Shown piece by piece: positions 24,628 through 33,302 of a stretch of DNA of 64,000 nucleotides (its first letter is position 1; the number at the start of each line of letters is the position of its first letter). The notes beneath the pieces are model-generated. The model searched no databases, was not told where the DNA came from, and worked only from the letters and a program-made list of their open reading frames with translations. The DNA lies in the NCBI GenBank assembly GCA_001803205.1, contig MHBE01000035.1:1-64000 (forward strand). The letters run 5' to 3'. A program made the position numbers and the translations under genes. The stretch comes from Lentisphaerae bacterium GWF2_38_69. Its GTDB lineage: Bacteria > Verrucomicrobiota > Lentisphaeria > Victivallales > GWF2-38-69.

Positions 24628-24909
24628 ATGCAGAGAATAAATCTATCTAATGACATTAGACCATTATCAGACTTCAGAGCCGAAGCAGCCTCTTGCATAA
24701 AACATGTTCATGATACTAAAAGACCTATTGTAATAACCCAAAGAGGAAAAGGAGTGGCTGTACTACTTGATATAAAAGACTATGAAGCGTTACAGGAAAA
24801 AATAGAATTATTGCAAGATGTTTACAACGCTGAAAGGCAAATTGAAACAGGAGAAACAGTTTCGCATAATCAAGCAAAAGCTAATATCCTATCAAGGTTA
24901 AAAAAATGA
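24628..24909 (+). CDS. Cassette 6: Phd/YefM-family antitoxin
   Basis: A 93-residue antitoxin. The N-terminal DNA-binding part contains RPLSDFRAEAASCIKHV followed by RPIVITQRGKGVAVLLDIKDYEAL, the standard Phd/YefM core. The C-terminal tail from about residue 60 would bind the toxin. AGGAGAG precedes the ATG, and the stop overlaps the toxin start by 4 bp, so the two are translationally coupled. It probably represses its own operator. Confidence 0.9.
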   Translation: MQRINLSNDIRPLSDFRAEAASCIKHVHDTKRPIVITQRGKGVAVLLDIKDYEALQEKIELLQDVYNAERQIETGETVSHNQAKANILSRLKK

Positions 24910-25211
24910 GAGTTGAATGGACTCAATTAGCTCAGGATAGAGTTTTTGATATTGCAGCTTATATATCTCAAGACAGCCTTACAGAAGCAAAGAAATGGGT
25001 AGGTAGGATTTTCGATTATGTCAAAAGATTAGAAATGTTTCCTGAAAGCGGCAGAAATATCCCGGAACTTTCCGGCAGAAAAGAGATAAGAGAGCTGATA
25101 TTTGGCAATTACAGAATTATCTATAGAGTTGAGCAGGATATTTCTTATATCTTAACAGTTAGAAATTATAAACAAATACTTCCACTTAATGAAATAATAA
25201 AGGATAACTAA
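24906..25211 (+). CDS. Cassette 6: RelE/ParE-family toxin
   Basis: A 101-residue toxin of the RelE/ParE superfamily. Recognisable parts are VEWTQLAQDRVFDIAAYIS, FPESGRNIPEL near residue 52 and REIxELxxGxYRIIYRV-like IRELIFGNYRIIYRV near 67-81. RelE-type members cleave mRNA at the ribosome, ParE-type ones block gyrase; the sequence alone does not decide. Full length and paired with the adjacent antitoxin. The stop codon follows directly on the left box of the next attC. Confidence 0.9.
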   Translation: MRVEWTQLAQDRVFDIAAYISQDSLTEAKKWVGRIFDYVKRLEMFPESGRNIPELSGRKEIRELIFGNYRIIYRVEQDISYILTVRNYKQILPLNEIIKDN

Positions 25212-25261
25212 TCATTCCAGCGAGTGCGCTAATCGCACGCAGCTGAATTTGAATGTTACCC
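25202..25261 (+). other. attC-like site 6
   Basis: 60 bp; boxes GGATAAC and GTTACCC. Arms ATTC-c-AGC and GCTGAAT pair with one extrahelical C, an unpaired spacer follows, and GTGCG/CGCAC close a CTAAT loop. Confidence 0.88.
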
Positions 25262-25338
25262 TAAAGAAAATCAGAGCCAATTGCAATATTTAAAAAATAA
25301 AGATACAATATCTTCACAATGCATTTATGGAGACAAAA

Positions 25339-25572
25339 ATGATAGCTTTGGCTGAAAAAATTTATGAACAGGCATTAGATTTACCAACCGAAGATCGCTT
25401 ACTTCTAATAGATAAATTACTTCATAGCGCAAATCTTCCCACCCAGCAAGAAATTGACAAAGCCTGGGCAATTGAAGCCGAAAGAAGGTTCAGATCTGTC
25501 GAAGCAGGAAAATCTAAACTTATCTCAGGAGAAAAAGTTTTTGAAAAGATTAAGAAGAAATTTTCAAAATGA
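25339..25572 (+). CDS. Cassette 7: addiction-module antitoxin (TIGR02574-like)
   Basis: A 77-residue protein with the short-antitoxin pattern: YEQALDLPTEDRLLLIDKLLHS, a central SANLPTQQEIDKAWAIEAERR, and a Lys-rich tail. The ATG at 25339 is chosen because GGAG lies just ahead; an ATG four codons earlier lacks a site. The stop overlaps the toxin start by 4 bp. It is related in type to the cassette 5 antitoxin but not a copy. Confidence 0.85.
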   Translation: MIALAEKIYEQALDLPTEDRLLLIDKLLHSANLPTQQEIDKAWAIEAERRFRSVEAGKSKLISGEKVFEKIKKKFSK

Positions 25573-25844
25573 AATATCACTTCCATGAAGAAGCCGAACA
25601 GGAATTGTTTGACGCTATAGGATATTACGAAGAATGTGAATTGGGACTAGGGTTAAAATTTTCTGAAGAAATATATGCTACCATTAAAAGGATCTGCGAG
25701 TTTCCATACGCTTGGGAAAGCATGGATTCAAATACCAAAAGATGTCTTACCAATAAATTTCCATTTGACATTTTGTACCGAATTTCAAATAATGAAATTC
25801 TCGTAATGGCAGTCATGAATTTACATCGTATGCCAAACTATTAG
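25569..25844 (+). CDS. Cassette 7: ParE-family toxin
   Basis: A 91-residue toxin of the RelE/ParE superfamily. HEEAEQELFDAIGYYEE at the start, LGLKFSEEIYATIKRICEFPYAW in the middle and the FPFDILYRISNNEILVMAVMNLHRMPNY end follow the family outline closely, including the final R-P. It is complete and coupled to the antitoxin before it. Confidence 0.9.
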   Translation: MKYHFHEEAEQELFDAIGYYEECELGLGLKFSEEIYATIKRICEFPYAWESMDSNTKRCLTNKFPFDILYRISNNEILVMAVMNLHRMPNY

Positions 25845-25860
25845 AAAAATAGAAAGTAAA

Positions 25861-25919
25861 CCATAACCAAGCATTCCAGCTAACGCGCTAATCGCTCGCT
25901 GCTGAACTTATTCTTAGCT
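25861..25919 (+). other. attC-like site 7
   Basis: 59 bp; left box CCATAAC, right box CTTAGCT. Loop TAATCG. The right half and about 60 bp after it duplicate the corresponding part of site 5 and its downstream operator region. Confidence 0.82.
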
Positions 25920-25972
25920 TAAAAGAAGATTGTAATCAGTTACAATTTACTGTATTATTTGTTGTACAATAA

Positions 25973-26293
25973 TTGATATCTATTGGATACCTTGTAAGTC
26001 ATCCTTGGATTTTGTATTCCCATCCAATACTTGGAGAACGCCTAGAATCCCTACCTAAATCTCCTAATTGCATTCATTTTCATTATATAGGCATTTTAAC
26101 TAGAATAGCTGGTAAAGGAATAGGTAGGCAAGTTGTTTTAAAGTTTATCCAGTTTGTCCGGGAAAAAGGCTATAAAACCATATCTGCAGTTTCAGTTATG
26201 GGGACACTCAACTACTGGAAGAAGTATGGATTTATAGAGACACACTTGCCTTTAGCCAATAGTTGGAGGCTGTCTCCCCCTAACGGACTTTAA
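25973..26293 (+). pseudogene. Cassette 8: GNAT acetyltransferase fragment
   Basis: A 106-codon frame with no ribosome site, entered from a copy of the cassette 6 promoter region. GKGIGRQVVLKFIQFVREKGY is the acetyl-CoA-binding part of a GNAT enzyme and NYWKKYGF its usual end; the first half of the domain is missing. Promoter-like sequence from a different cassette was joined to the 3' half of this gene, so the product is most likely inactive. A strong terminator of the opposite strand follows. Confidence 0.6.
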
Positions 26294-26321
26294 CCGTCTA
26301 CCTTATGCCCATGCTGGGCAC

Positions 26322-26357
26322 AAAAAAAACTCGCTCGAGACAATCGTCTCAAGCGAG
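26322..26357 (-). terminator. Intrinsic terminator after the sugar porter
   Basis: On the minus strand: CTCGCTTGAGAC, loop GATT, GTCTCGAGCGAG, then eight T. The 12-bp stem has one mismatch. It ends the transporter transcript from the right and bounds the cassette array. Confidence 0.9.
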
Positions 26358-26386
26358 CTTTGGATCATTTTAGAAAAAACAGAATA

Positions 26387-27832
26387 TTAGTCTAAACCAA
26401 GGCTTCTTAGCGGTTTGCCGGCTCTAAGGTCTGCTTCAATTTTTTCAAGTGTAACACCTCTTGTTTCTGGAACAAAGAACTTGACAAAGATTATTGCAAG
26501 TATACAAAATGCACCAAAGAGATAGAATATTGAAGAATTACCAAATGCCTTCATGAATGAAAGAGCATTAGCCATCACAAGTCCGGCAAATGTCCAATTA
26601 ACCATTGTAGTAACGGTCATACCAACTTCACGGCCTTCGAGCGGAAATATTTCTGAGCATACGAGCCATGCTACAGGTCCCCAGGAAACAGCGAAACCGA
26701 AAATATAAACAATTACGGAAATAAGCAATACAGCTTTAGCACCGCTGCTTACCTGAGAAGGATCAGTCGCAGTTCCAATTGTATGGAAAGAAAGACCGGC
26801 TGCAACCATTGTTACAAGCATACAGATTGCTCCTACATATAGAAGTTTCTTTCTTCCCCACTTTTCAACAAGTTTAATAGCAGGAAATGTGAAGAGCATA
26901 TTTACCACAGGAACAGTCATCATCGCGACAATCCCTGTCATGCTGGCATAGCCGAAAATTGTAGGCGCATAGTAAATCATCATATTGATGCCCACAAGTT
27001 GCTGGAACATCTGCAGAACTACACCGACGATAAGAATCTTAATGAAGTAACCTTTTAAAATAATTCCCCCGACACTTTTGCCGGCACTGAGAGTAGTTTC
27101 TATTTCCTTAATTTCGAAATCAACTTCTTCCTGAGTGCTGAGTGTTCTCTGAAGGTTCCTGATTGCCTGTTCTTTTCTGCCTTTTAACATCAGCCATCTC
27201 GGGCTTTCAGGCAGGATAAAACTGCCGAAGAACATTACAAGCGCAAATAAAGCAATAACAAGGAACATCAGAGGAAGAGCCACCTGAGGATTCTCAACCA
27301 ATCTTGCAATAAATACATTTGTAAGAGCAATCAAAAATATACCGATTGTAATAAGGAGCTGAAATAGTGTTCCCATAGCACCGCGAATCTTCGCAGGAGC
27401 TGTTTCAGAAAGATAGAGAGGAACAATAAATGAAGCTACACCTACAGCAAATCCAAGCAGAAAACGAAGAACTGTCAATACTCCAATAGGAGGAAGAAGA
27501 GCTGATCCTACTGAGCACGCACTGAAAAGGAATCCGGCCATGACCAAACTTTTTTTACGACCCAGCAGTCTGGCAAAAAGACCTGACAGGAGCGCGCCAA
27601 GAATACCGCCCCATGCAAGAACTGCAGCATAATTTTCGCCGCCTTTTACTCCCAGTTTATAAACTCCATCAATTGTATCAAGAGAGTTAGCGATAAACCC
27701 CTGGTCAAGACCGAAGAGAAGACCGCCTGTAGCAGCAATAATACAAATGACATACACAATTCCTTTAAAACTGCCCTCATGAACCGGTGGTTGTGAATTA
27801 GTTTTACCTGTTGGCATTACTACGCCTGCCAT
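26387..27832 (-). CDS. Sugar porter family MFS transporter
   Basis: A 481-residue, 12-span transporter of the SP family (GalP/XylE/GLUT type), usually a sugar:H+ symporter. Family marks are GLLFGLDQG in span 1, RLLGRKKS, PLYLSETAPAKIRG, PESPRWLMLKGR at the central loop, QQLVGIN in span 7, WGRKKLL, and the closing PETRGVTLEKIE. It follows the FucP-like transporter gene by 51 bp on the same strand, so the two may form one unit. The sugar cannot be named from sequence. Confidence 0.92.
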   Translation of the reverse strand: MAGVVMPTGKTNSQPPVHEGSFKGIVYVICIIAATGGLLFGLDQGFIANSLDTIDGVYKLGVKGGENYAAVLAWGGILGALLSGLFARLLGRKKSLVMAGFLFSACSVGSALLPPIGVLTVLRFLLGFAVGVASFIVPLYLSETAPAKIRGAMGTLFQLLITIGIFLIALTNVFIARLVENPQVALPLMFLVIALFALVMFFGSFILPESPRWLMLKGRKEQAIRNLQRTLSTQEEVDFEIKEIETTLSAGKSVGGIILKGYFIKILIVGVVLQMFQQLVGINMMIYYAPTIFGYASMTGIVAMMTVPVVNMLFTFPAIKLVEKWGRKKLLYVGAICMLVTMVAAGLSFHTIGTATDPSQVSSGAKAVLLISVIVYIFGFAVSWGPVAWLVCSEIFPLEGREVGMTVTTMVNWTFAGLVMANALSFMKAFGNSSIFYLFGAFCILAIIFVKFFVPETRGVTLEKIEADLRAGKPLRSLGLD

Positions 27833-27883
27833 AATAATCTCCTTTTGTTATTTTGTTTTTTGTGATTGGTGAAATTATTTAAA

Positions 27884-29182
27884 TTAGTGTTTGCAGCCTT
27901 TTATTCCATAATAGGCTATATAAAGATAGCAAAGAACAGGTATTATGAAACAATGATGAATTCCAATTATATCTGCTATAAAGCCCTGAACCACCGGGAT
28001 AATTGCTCCGCCGACTATTGCGGCGCAAAGTATACCTGAACCCTGATTGGTATGCACACCAAGGTCTTCAATGGCAAGACAGAAAATCGTCGGGAACATT
28101 ACAGAGTTAAAAAGACCAACCGCAAGGATAGCGAACATTGCCAGGTGTCCGAAGGTAAGCATAGATATAAGAACAAGGATAATAGCTACTAAAGCATTGA
28201 AAGCAAGAACTTTATTTGGAGCAATGCTCTTCTGAACAGCTGATCCTATAAATCTTCCTATCATAGCGCCACCCCAGTAAAGGGCGACCATTCCACCTGC
28301 CTTCGCTTCTGTGTATCCTGCTATATAATTCTGGCTAAGATAGTTAACAAGAAAACTGCCTATTGCTACTTCAGCTCCTACATATACAAAAATACCGACT
28401 GCGCCAAGTGTAAGATGTTTATAAGCCCATGCGCTCGCTTTCTCACCTGCAGCAGCCACATGGTCATGATGAGTAGCAAGCCCCTGAAGTTTAGGAAGTT
28501 TTACAATCATGAAAAATATAGCAAGCGCCAAGAGAATAAGTCCAAGAACTATATATGGAATCTGGACAGAACTGGCTATTGTTTGATTGTAGGCAGCAAT
28601 ATCTGAAGCTGCTTTTGCGCTGGCATTGAGCTTTTCTGTAGCTTTCATGGCTACGCCAAGAATTACTATAGCGCCAAGGTATGGAGCTATTGTCGTCCCA
28701 AGTGAATTAAAAGCCTGTGCTAAAGTTAAACGGCTGGAAGCAGTCGCAGGTTTCCCTAGAACAGCAACATATGGATTTGCTGCAACCTGAAGTATGGTAA
28801 TACCGGCAGCGAGCACGAAAAATGCAGTCAGGAACATTCCGTAAACCTGATATTTAGCCGAGGGAATAAACATGAAGCATGCTATAGCCATGATTGTCAA
28901 ACCAATCACAATACCATTTTTATAACCCACTTTCTTCATAAGGAAGCCAGCAGGTATGGAAACAACAAAGTAAGCCATAAAGAAAGCGAACTGTATCAGC
29001 ATAGCCTGCGCATAGTTTAGAGTAAAAAGAGTCTTTAGGTGAGGAATAATAATGTCATTGAGGCATGTTAGAAAACCCCACATAAAAAACAATGTTATTA
29101 ATACCGACAGAGCAAATGGATAATTTTTCTGCTCTCCTGATGATGCTATTGCGCCTGATACTGCTGCTGGACCGCTAGCCAT
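27884..29182 (-). CDS. FucP/GluP-type sugar MFS transporter
   Basis: A 432-residue transporter of the FHS family (fucose, glucose/galactose symporters). [19 protein letters not shown] in span 1 and [14 protein letters not shown] in span 4 are typical, as is [21 protein letters not shown]. The central loop is rather long and His-rich (HHDH). An AAGG-type site precedes the ATG. It is followed on the same strand by the sugar porter. Closest in pattern to glucose/galactose carriers, but the substrate is not certain. Confidence 0.9.
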   Translation of the reverse strand: MASGPAAVSGAIASSGEQKNYPFALSVLITLFFMWGFLTCLNDIIIPHLKTLFTLNYAQAMLIQFAFFMAYFVVSIPAGFLMKKVGYKNGIVIGLTIMAIACFMFIPSAKYQVYGMFLTAFFVLAAGITILQVAANPYVAVLGKPATASSRLTLAQAFNSLGTTIAPYLGAIVILGVAMKATEKLNASAKAASDIAAYNQTIASSVQIPYIVLGLILLALAIFFMIVKLPKLQGLATHHDHVAAAGEKASAWAYKHLTLGAVGIFVYVGAEVAIGSFLVNYLSQNYIAGYTEAKAGGMVALYWGGAMIGRFIGSAVQKSIAPNKVLAFNALVAIILVLISMLTFGHLAMFAILAVGLFNSVMFPTIFCLAIEDLGVHTNQGSGILCAAIVGGAIIPVVQGFIADIIGIHHCFIIPVLCYLYIAYYGIKGCKH

Positions 29183-29290
29183 AATTTTACCTTTTTTGTG
29201 ATTGATTTGATTATTTTATAGAAACAAAAATGAAATCCCTTTCATATAAGTATCACGAAATTTAAATTCTTTTCAACAGCAATGGCAAAA

Positions 29291-29329
29291 AAACATTAAC
29301 CTCACATAACAGTTTAGTTATGCGAGGTT
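29291..29329 (-). terminator. Intrinsic terminator after the hydrogenase operon
   Basis: AACCTCGCATAAC and GTTATGTGAGGTT form a 13-bp stem (one wobble) with a six-base loop, followed on the minus strand by AATG and seven T. It lies 22 bp after the hndD stop. Confidence 0.85.
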
Positions 29330-29351
29330 AAGATTTTAAGAAGGAAGAAGT

Positions 29352-31124
29352 CTATTTATAATATATCGGCCTTGGAATATATTTAGTGTGAAGAAGGTGA
29401 TGTGATTTATCGCTCAAAGGTTTATCAAGAAATTCTTTATAAAGCTGCTGGACTTCCTTATTGTGATGAGAGCATCTGAGTTCGCATTTCCCATCATCAT
29501 TGTACAAACCTTTTGAACGCATCGTCCTGATTTTGTTTGTAACCTGGTATGGCTGACCACCGCCTGCAATACATCCACCCTCACAAGCCATAACTTCTAT
29601 AAAATCATAAGGCATCGGTTTTCCAGAAGCTTTGCATTCCCTGAGTTCTTCGCAAACTTCTCTTACATTTCCTATTCCGTGGGCTACTGCCACTCTTATT
29701 TTTTTACCGTTCATATCGACAGTAGCTCTCTTGACACCTTTAAGTCCTCTTACATCTTCGACATCCAGATTTTCGAGTTCTTTTCCGGTAACAAGGAAAT
29801 AAGCTGTTCGTATAGCTGCTTCCATTACACCCCCGGTTGCTCCGAAAATCGTGCCTGCTCCGGTGTATGAACCAAGAACACTGTCTGCCTTTTCGTCTTC
29901 CAGGTCAAGCAGATTTACGCCGCTTGTCTTAATCATCCTGACAAGTTCTCGAGTAGTTATCGACACATCCACATCCTGATAGCCGCTCGAATGCATATCA
30001 GCAGTTCTTGCAATCTCAAATTTCTTTGCAGTGCATGGCATCACAGACAACATAAAAATTTTTCCAGGGTCTATGCCCATTTTTTCAGCATAATAGGTTT
30101 TTGAAAGAGCTCCGACCATTTCATGAGGGGATTTAGCAGTGGAAAAATGCTCGATCAGATCAGGATAGTACTTTTCCAGAAAATCAACCCATGCGGGGCA
30201 GCAGCTGGTAATAAGAGGAAGAGTCCCTTTGCCGTGAACAAGCCTTTCGATAAGCTCCGAACCTTCTTCCATGATTGTCAAATCAGCACCGAAATTTGTA
30301 TCAAATATAGCCTTAAAACCAATTCTTCTGAAAAACGCGTAAATCTGGCCGGTAAGCAAGGCTCCGGGCTCAAGGCCAAAACCTTCGCCGAGAGCTACTC
30401 TTACAGCAGGAGCTATCTGAACAACCGGATGAAGTGTTTCGTCTCGAAGAGTGAGCCATACCTGTGTCGCCTGGCTGAATTCAACTATAGCGCCCACAGG
30501 GCAGTGAGCGGAACATTGACCGCATTTTATACAAGGACTGTCCGCAAGCTGAATGTCGCCTGCCGGAGCTATTCTTGCATTAAATCCCCTGTCCAGAAAC
30601 TCCAGGGCGTGAACTTGCTGTATTTCCTGGCAAACTTCAACGCATCTGCCGCAGCCAATACACTTCTGCGCATCAAAAACAACAGCTTTTGTTGAAGTAT
30701 CTGTCTTGCCGCCTTTTACTATATTGTTGTAAGGAACCTCTCTTATTCCAAATTCTTCAGCTAATTTCTGTAGTTCGCAATTTCCATTTCTAAGACATGT
30801 AAGGCAAAGGAAAGGATGGGTGGAGAGAATAAGTTCGAGAACATTTTTTCTTACTTCATAAAGCTCCCCGTCGTGTGTTGTAATGTCCATACCTTTTTCG
30901 ACGAGTGTACAGCATGCCCTTATAAGTTTTCTGTTATTCTTAACCTTAACAACACATATCCCGCAATTTGCCGTAGGAGGAAGATCTTCGTGTTTGCACA
31001 GTGTCGGTATTTTTATATGTGCCAGTTTTGCTGCCTCGAGAATGGTAAGACTGGAACTTACGCTGTAATCTTTATTGTTAATTTTAATATTAACCTTTAT
31101 ATCTTTAGTCTGAGTCATATTCAA
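29352..31124 (-). CDS. hndD: [FeFe] hydrogenase catalytic subunit (HndD/HydA type)
   Basis: A 590-residue catalytic subunit. In order: an N-terminal [2Fe-2S] domain (PTLCKHEDLPPTANCGICVV), a His-ligated [4Fe-4S] motif HPFLCLTCLRNGNC, a two-cluster ferredoxin domain (CIGCGRCVEVC, CIKCGQCSAHC), and the H-cluster domain. The three H-cluster signatures are present: TSCCPAWV (L1), MPCTAKKFE (L2) and MACEGGCIAGGG (L3). The small-subunit tail follows. It is last in the four-gene operon hndABCD with 9-bp spacing from hndC. Such complexes couple H2 to NAD(P)H, in some bacteria with ferredoxin by electron bifurcation; which mode applies cannot be decided here. Confidence 0.95.
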   Translation of the reverse strand: MNMTQTKDIKVNIKINNKDYSVSSSLTILEAAKLAHIKIPTLCKHEDLPPTANCGICVVKVKNNRKLIRACCTLVEKGMDITTHDGELYEVRKNVLELILSTHPFLCLTCLRNGNCELQKLAEEFGIREVPYNNIVKGGKTDTSTKAVVFDAQKCIGCGRCVEVCQEIQQVHALEFLDRGFNARIAPAGDIQLADSPCIKCGQCSAHCPVGAIVEFSQATQVWLTLRDETLHPVVQIAPAVRVALGEGFGLEPGALLTGQIYAFFRRIGFKAIFDTNFGADLTIMEEGSELIERLVHGKGTLPLITSCCPAWVDFLEKYYPDLIEHFSTAKSPHEMVGALSKTYYAEKMGIDPGKIFMLSVMPCTAKKFEIARTADMHSSGYQDVDVSITTRELVRMIKTSGVNLLDLEDEKADSVLGSYTGAGTIFGATGGVMEAAIRTAYFLVTGKELENLDVEDVRGLKGVKRATVDMNGKKIRVAVAHGIGNVREVCEELRECKASGKPMPYDFIEVMACEGGCIAGGGQPYQVTNKIRTMRSKGLYNDDGKCELRCSHHNKEVQQLYKEFLDKPLSDKSHHLLHTKYIPRPIYYK

Positions 31125-31133
31125 ATTCTCCTC

Positions 31134-32900
31134 TTAACCGCGTACAATCGCATTAAATTTACATGCATTGAAACACTCTCCGCATTTGATGCAGAATTTC
31201 TGGTCTATAATATGCGGCTTCTTCTTTTCGCCCGAAATGCACTTTACAGGACACTTTAGAGCACAGGCTGTACAGCCTATGCATTTCTCAGGAATTATCA
31301 TATATTGAACGAGATTGCTGCATTTGCCTGTCCTGCATTTCTTATCGGAAATGTGCTCCATATACTCTTCTTCAAAATAATGCATTGCGGAGAGCACGGG
31401 GTTTGGAGTGGTCTGCCCCAGCGCGCAGAGAGAAGCTTTCTGCATAGCATTGCTGATATTCTTAATTTTTTGAATATCTTTCTTATCTCCTTTTCCATCC
31501 GTAATCTTACTTATCAGGTCTAGAAGCTGCTTGCCGCCTATCCTGCAGGGCGCGCATTTTCCGCAGGACTCGTCTACTGAAAATTGCAGATAAAATTTAT
31601 TCACATCTACCATGCAGTCACTCTGATCCATCACGATAAGACCGCCTGAACCCATCATCGAACCTATCGACATAAGAGTCTCGTAGTCTACTGACATATC
31701 TATGAACTTCTCTGGGATCACTCCTCCGCTGGGACCGCCAGTCTGGACTGCTTTAAATTTCTTGTTGTCGAGTATTCCTCCGCAAAGGTCATAAACTATC
31801 TCTCTAAAGGTTGTTCCCATCGGGACTTCTATAAGCCCAGGGTCTTTCACCTTGCCTGTTACGGCAAAAACCTTTGTGCCTTTTGACCTGCCCACTCCAA
31901 TTGAAGAGAACCAGCCGGAACCTTTTTCGACAATAGGAGGGATGTTAGCCCAAGTTTCAACATTATTTATAAATGACGGTTTTTTCCAAAGGCCGGACTG
32001 AGAAGGGAAAGGAGGCCTTGGTTTGGGATTTCCCCGCTTTCCTTCGATTGAAGCCATGAGCGCTGTTTCCTCACCGCAGACAAATGCTCCTGCTCCCCAT
32101 CTTAATTCAAGATTAAAACTAAATTCAGAACCAAGGATATTGTCTCCAAGCAAACCATATTTCTTAGCATCTGAAATTGCTTTTTCCAACCTTTCAATAG
32201 CCAGGGGATATTCGGCTCTGACATAAATAAAACCTTCTTTACACCCCACGGCATAAGCGCCAATAGCCATCCCTTCTACAATTGTATGAGGGTCTCCTTC
32301 GAGTACAGCTCTGTCCATATATGCGCCAGGGTCGCCTTCGTCAGCGTTGCAAATTACGAACTTCTCAGCCCCGGGCTCTTTACGGGTAAGTTCCCATTTT
32401 AAACCAGTAGAAAATCCTCCGCCTCCCCGTCCTCTTAATCCGGAATCCTTTATCTCTTTAATTACTCTATCCGGATCCATTTCAAAAATAGCTTTTTCCA
32501 GAGCCTTATATCCTCCGCGGGATATATATTCTTCAATGCTTTCAGGATCTAGATATCCTACATTTCTCAAAACAATCTTGAATTGCTTGCTTTGTTTATC
32601 TCTTTCGGAAACAGGTGCAAGTTTGGCATCATACTCACAGATGAATCTATCGACAACTTCATCAGAAACAATAGATTCAAATATTTCACCAAGATCTTCC
32701 TGTTCGAATTTAGTATAAATTATATTTTTAGGAAGGATTCTGATAATCGGAGTTCCGCTCGTAAGACCTATATAAGTACTTCTATAGACTTCTATGCTCT
32801 CTCCAAGATCTCTTTCATTAACCTTTTTAACTAGATAATTATAGACCGCGCTGCTATTGGAAGGAGTTGGATCCCAAACAAAAACATGCTGCTTTATCAT
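31134..32900 (-). CDS. hndC: NuoF-like hydrogenase subunit (HndC/HydB type)
   Basis: A 588-residue flavoprotein that binds FMN and NAD(P)H. The nucleotide region includes GLRGRGGGGFSTGLKW and ICNADEGDPGAYMDR; the NuoF cluster motif is ESCGKCAPCRIGG; the C-terminus carries two further [4Fe-4S] sites (CIGCTACALKCPVKC, CIKCGECFNACKFN). The first 110 residues look like the thioredoxin-like domain found in HydB proteins, but contain only one Cys (near residue 88), so the usual [2Fe-2S] cluster there is probably lost. Third gene in the operon. Confidence 0.93.
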   Translation of the reverse strand: MIKQHVFVWDPTPSNSSAVYNYLVKKVNERDLGESIEVYRSTYIGLTSGTPIIRILPKNIIYTKFEQEDLGEIFESIVSDEVVDRFICEYDAKLAPVSERDKQSKQFKIVLRNVGYLDPESIEEYISRGGYKALEKAIFEMDPDRVIKEIKDSGLRGRGGGGFSTGLKWELTRKEPGAEKFVICNADEGDPGAYMDRAVLEGDPHTIVEGMAIGAYAVGCKEGFIYVRAEYPLAIERLEKAISDAKKYGLLGDNILGSEFSFNLELRWGAGAFVCGEETALMASIEGKRGNPKPRPPFPSQSGLWKKPSFINNVETWANIPPIVEKGSGWFSSIGVGRSKGTKVFAVTGKVKDPGLIEVPMGTTFREIVYDLCGGILDNKKFKAVQTGGPSGGVIPEKFIDMSVDYETLMSIGSMMGSGGLIVMDQSDCMVDVNKFYLQFSVDESCGKCAPCRIGGKQLLDLISKITDGKGDKKDIQKIKNISNAMQKASLCALGQTTPNPVLSAMHYFEEEYMEHISDKKCRTGKCSNLVQYMIIPEKCIGCTACALKCPVKCISGEKKKPHIIDQKFCIKCGECFNACKFNAIVRG

Positions 32901-32911
32901 AAATTCCCCCC

Positions 32912-33292
32912 CTAATCCTTAAAAATTTTCCTGCCGATATCATCAGTCGGCATGAAAATAGTATTAAAATTAATAATTCTCTTTTTAGTGAGATGCTCGT
33001 TCATTATGAGGCGTGCCAACCTTTCATCTACATTCCCGTAAAGGATATCAGGCATACCATCAAGCTTTACAATCAAATTAGGTTCGCAAAAACACATTCC
33101 AAGACAGCCGGTTTTCTTGAGTTTCACATTTTCCAATCCCTTTTCTTTCATTTCTGATTCAAAGAGCTTGTATACTGCGTCTCCTCCGGCTGCTATACCG
33201 CAAGTACCCATGCTTATGATAATTTCACCCTTGTAAGGAGACTTATAATTCTTTTTGAACTCGGCCAAATCGCCTTTCTTCATCTTTTCCAT
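32912..33292 (-). CDS. hndB: Thioredoxin-like [2Fe-2S] hydrogenase subunit (HndB type)
   Basis: A 126-residue protein with a thioredoxin-like ferredoxin fold. Cysteine pattern: GTCGIAAGG near residue 31 and GCLGMCFCEP near 63-68, enough for one [2Fe-2S] cluster. GAGG precedes the ATG by eight bases. The spacing to hndA is 10 bp and to hndC 11 bp. In NADP-reducing hydrogenases of Desulfovibrio the equivalent HndB carries a small electron-transfer cluster; here it may replace the cluster missing from the HndC N-terminus. Confidence 0.88.
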   Translation of the reverse strand: MEKMKKGDLAEFKKNYKSPYKGEIIISMGTCGIAAGGDAVYKLFESEMKEKGLENVKLKKTGCLGMCFCEPNLIVKLDGMPDILYGNVDERLARLIMNEHLTKKRIINFNTIFMPTDDIGRKIFKD

Positions 33293-33302
33293 AAATATTA
33301 CC

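Larger units (their letters stand above)
21815..26293 (+). mobile_element. Integron-type gene-cassette array without integrase (CALIN)
   Basis: Eight compact units, all on the plus strand, with seven attC-like sites at the ends of units 1-7. Sites are 59-73 bp with outer 7-bp core boxes and inner arms that fold with one or two extrahelical bases and a variable terminal stem. Five sites share TAATCG in the terminal loop. The leading box of a unit is complementary to the trailing box of the preceding site for units 1, 2 and 5 exactly or nearly so, and for units 3 and 4 at five of six bases, as expected if each unit was once a circle. No intI is present in the window. The last unit is truncated and lacks a recognisable attC. 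Confidence 0.88.

Noticed and set aside
26294..26321. Possible eighth attC after the GNAT fragment (GCCCA-TGC-TGGGC hairpin with TTTAAC to its left).
   Set aside because: No right-hand core box or paired inner arms with extrahelical bases can be made; the stem is too short.
30123..30695. A 190-codon plus-strand frame opposite hndD.
   Set aside because: Antisense shadow of the H-cluster domain; no ribosome site and Cys/Arg-rich noise composition.
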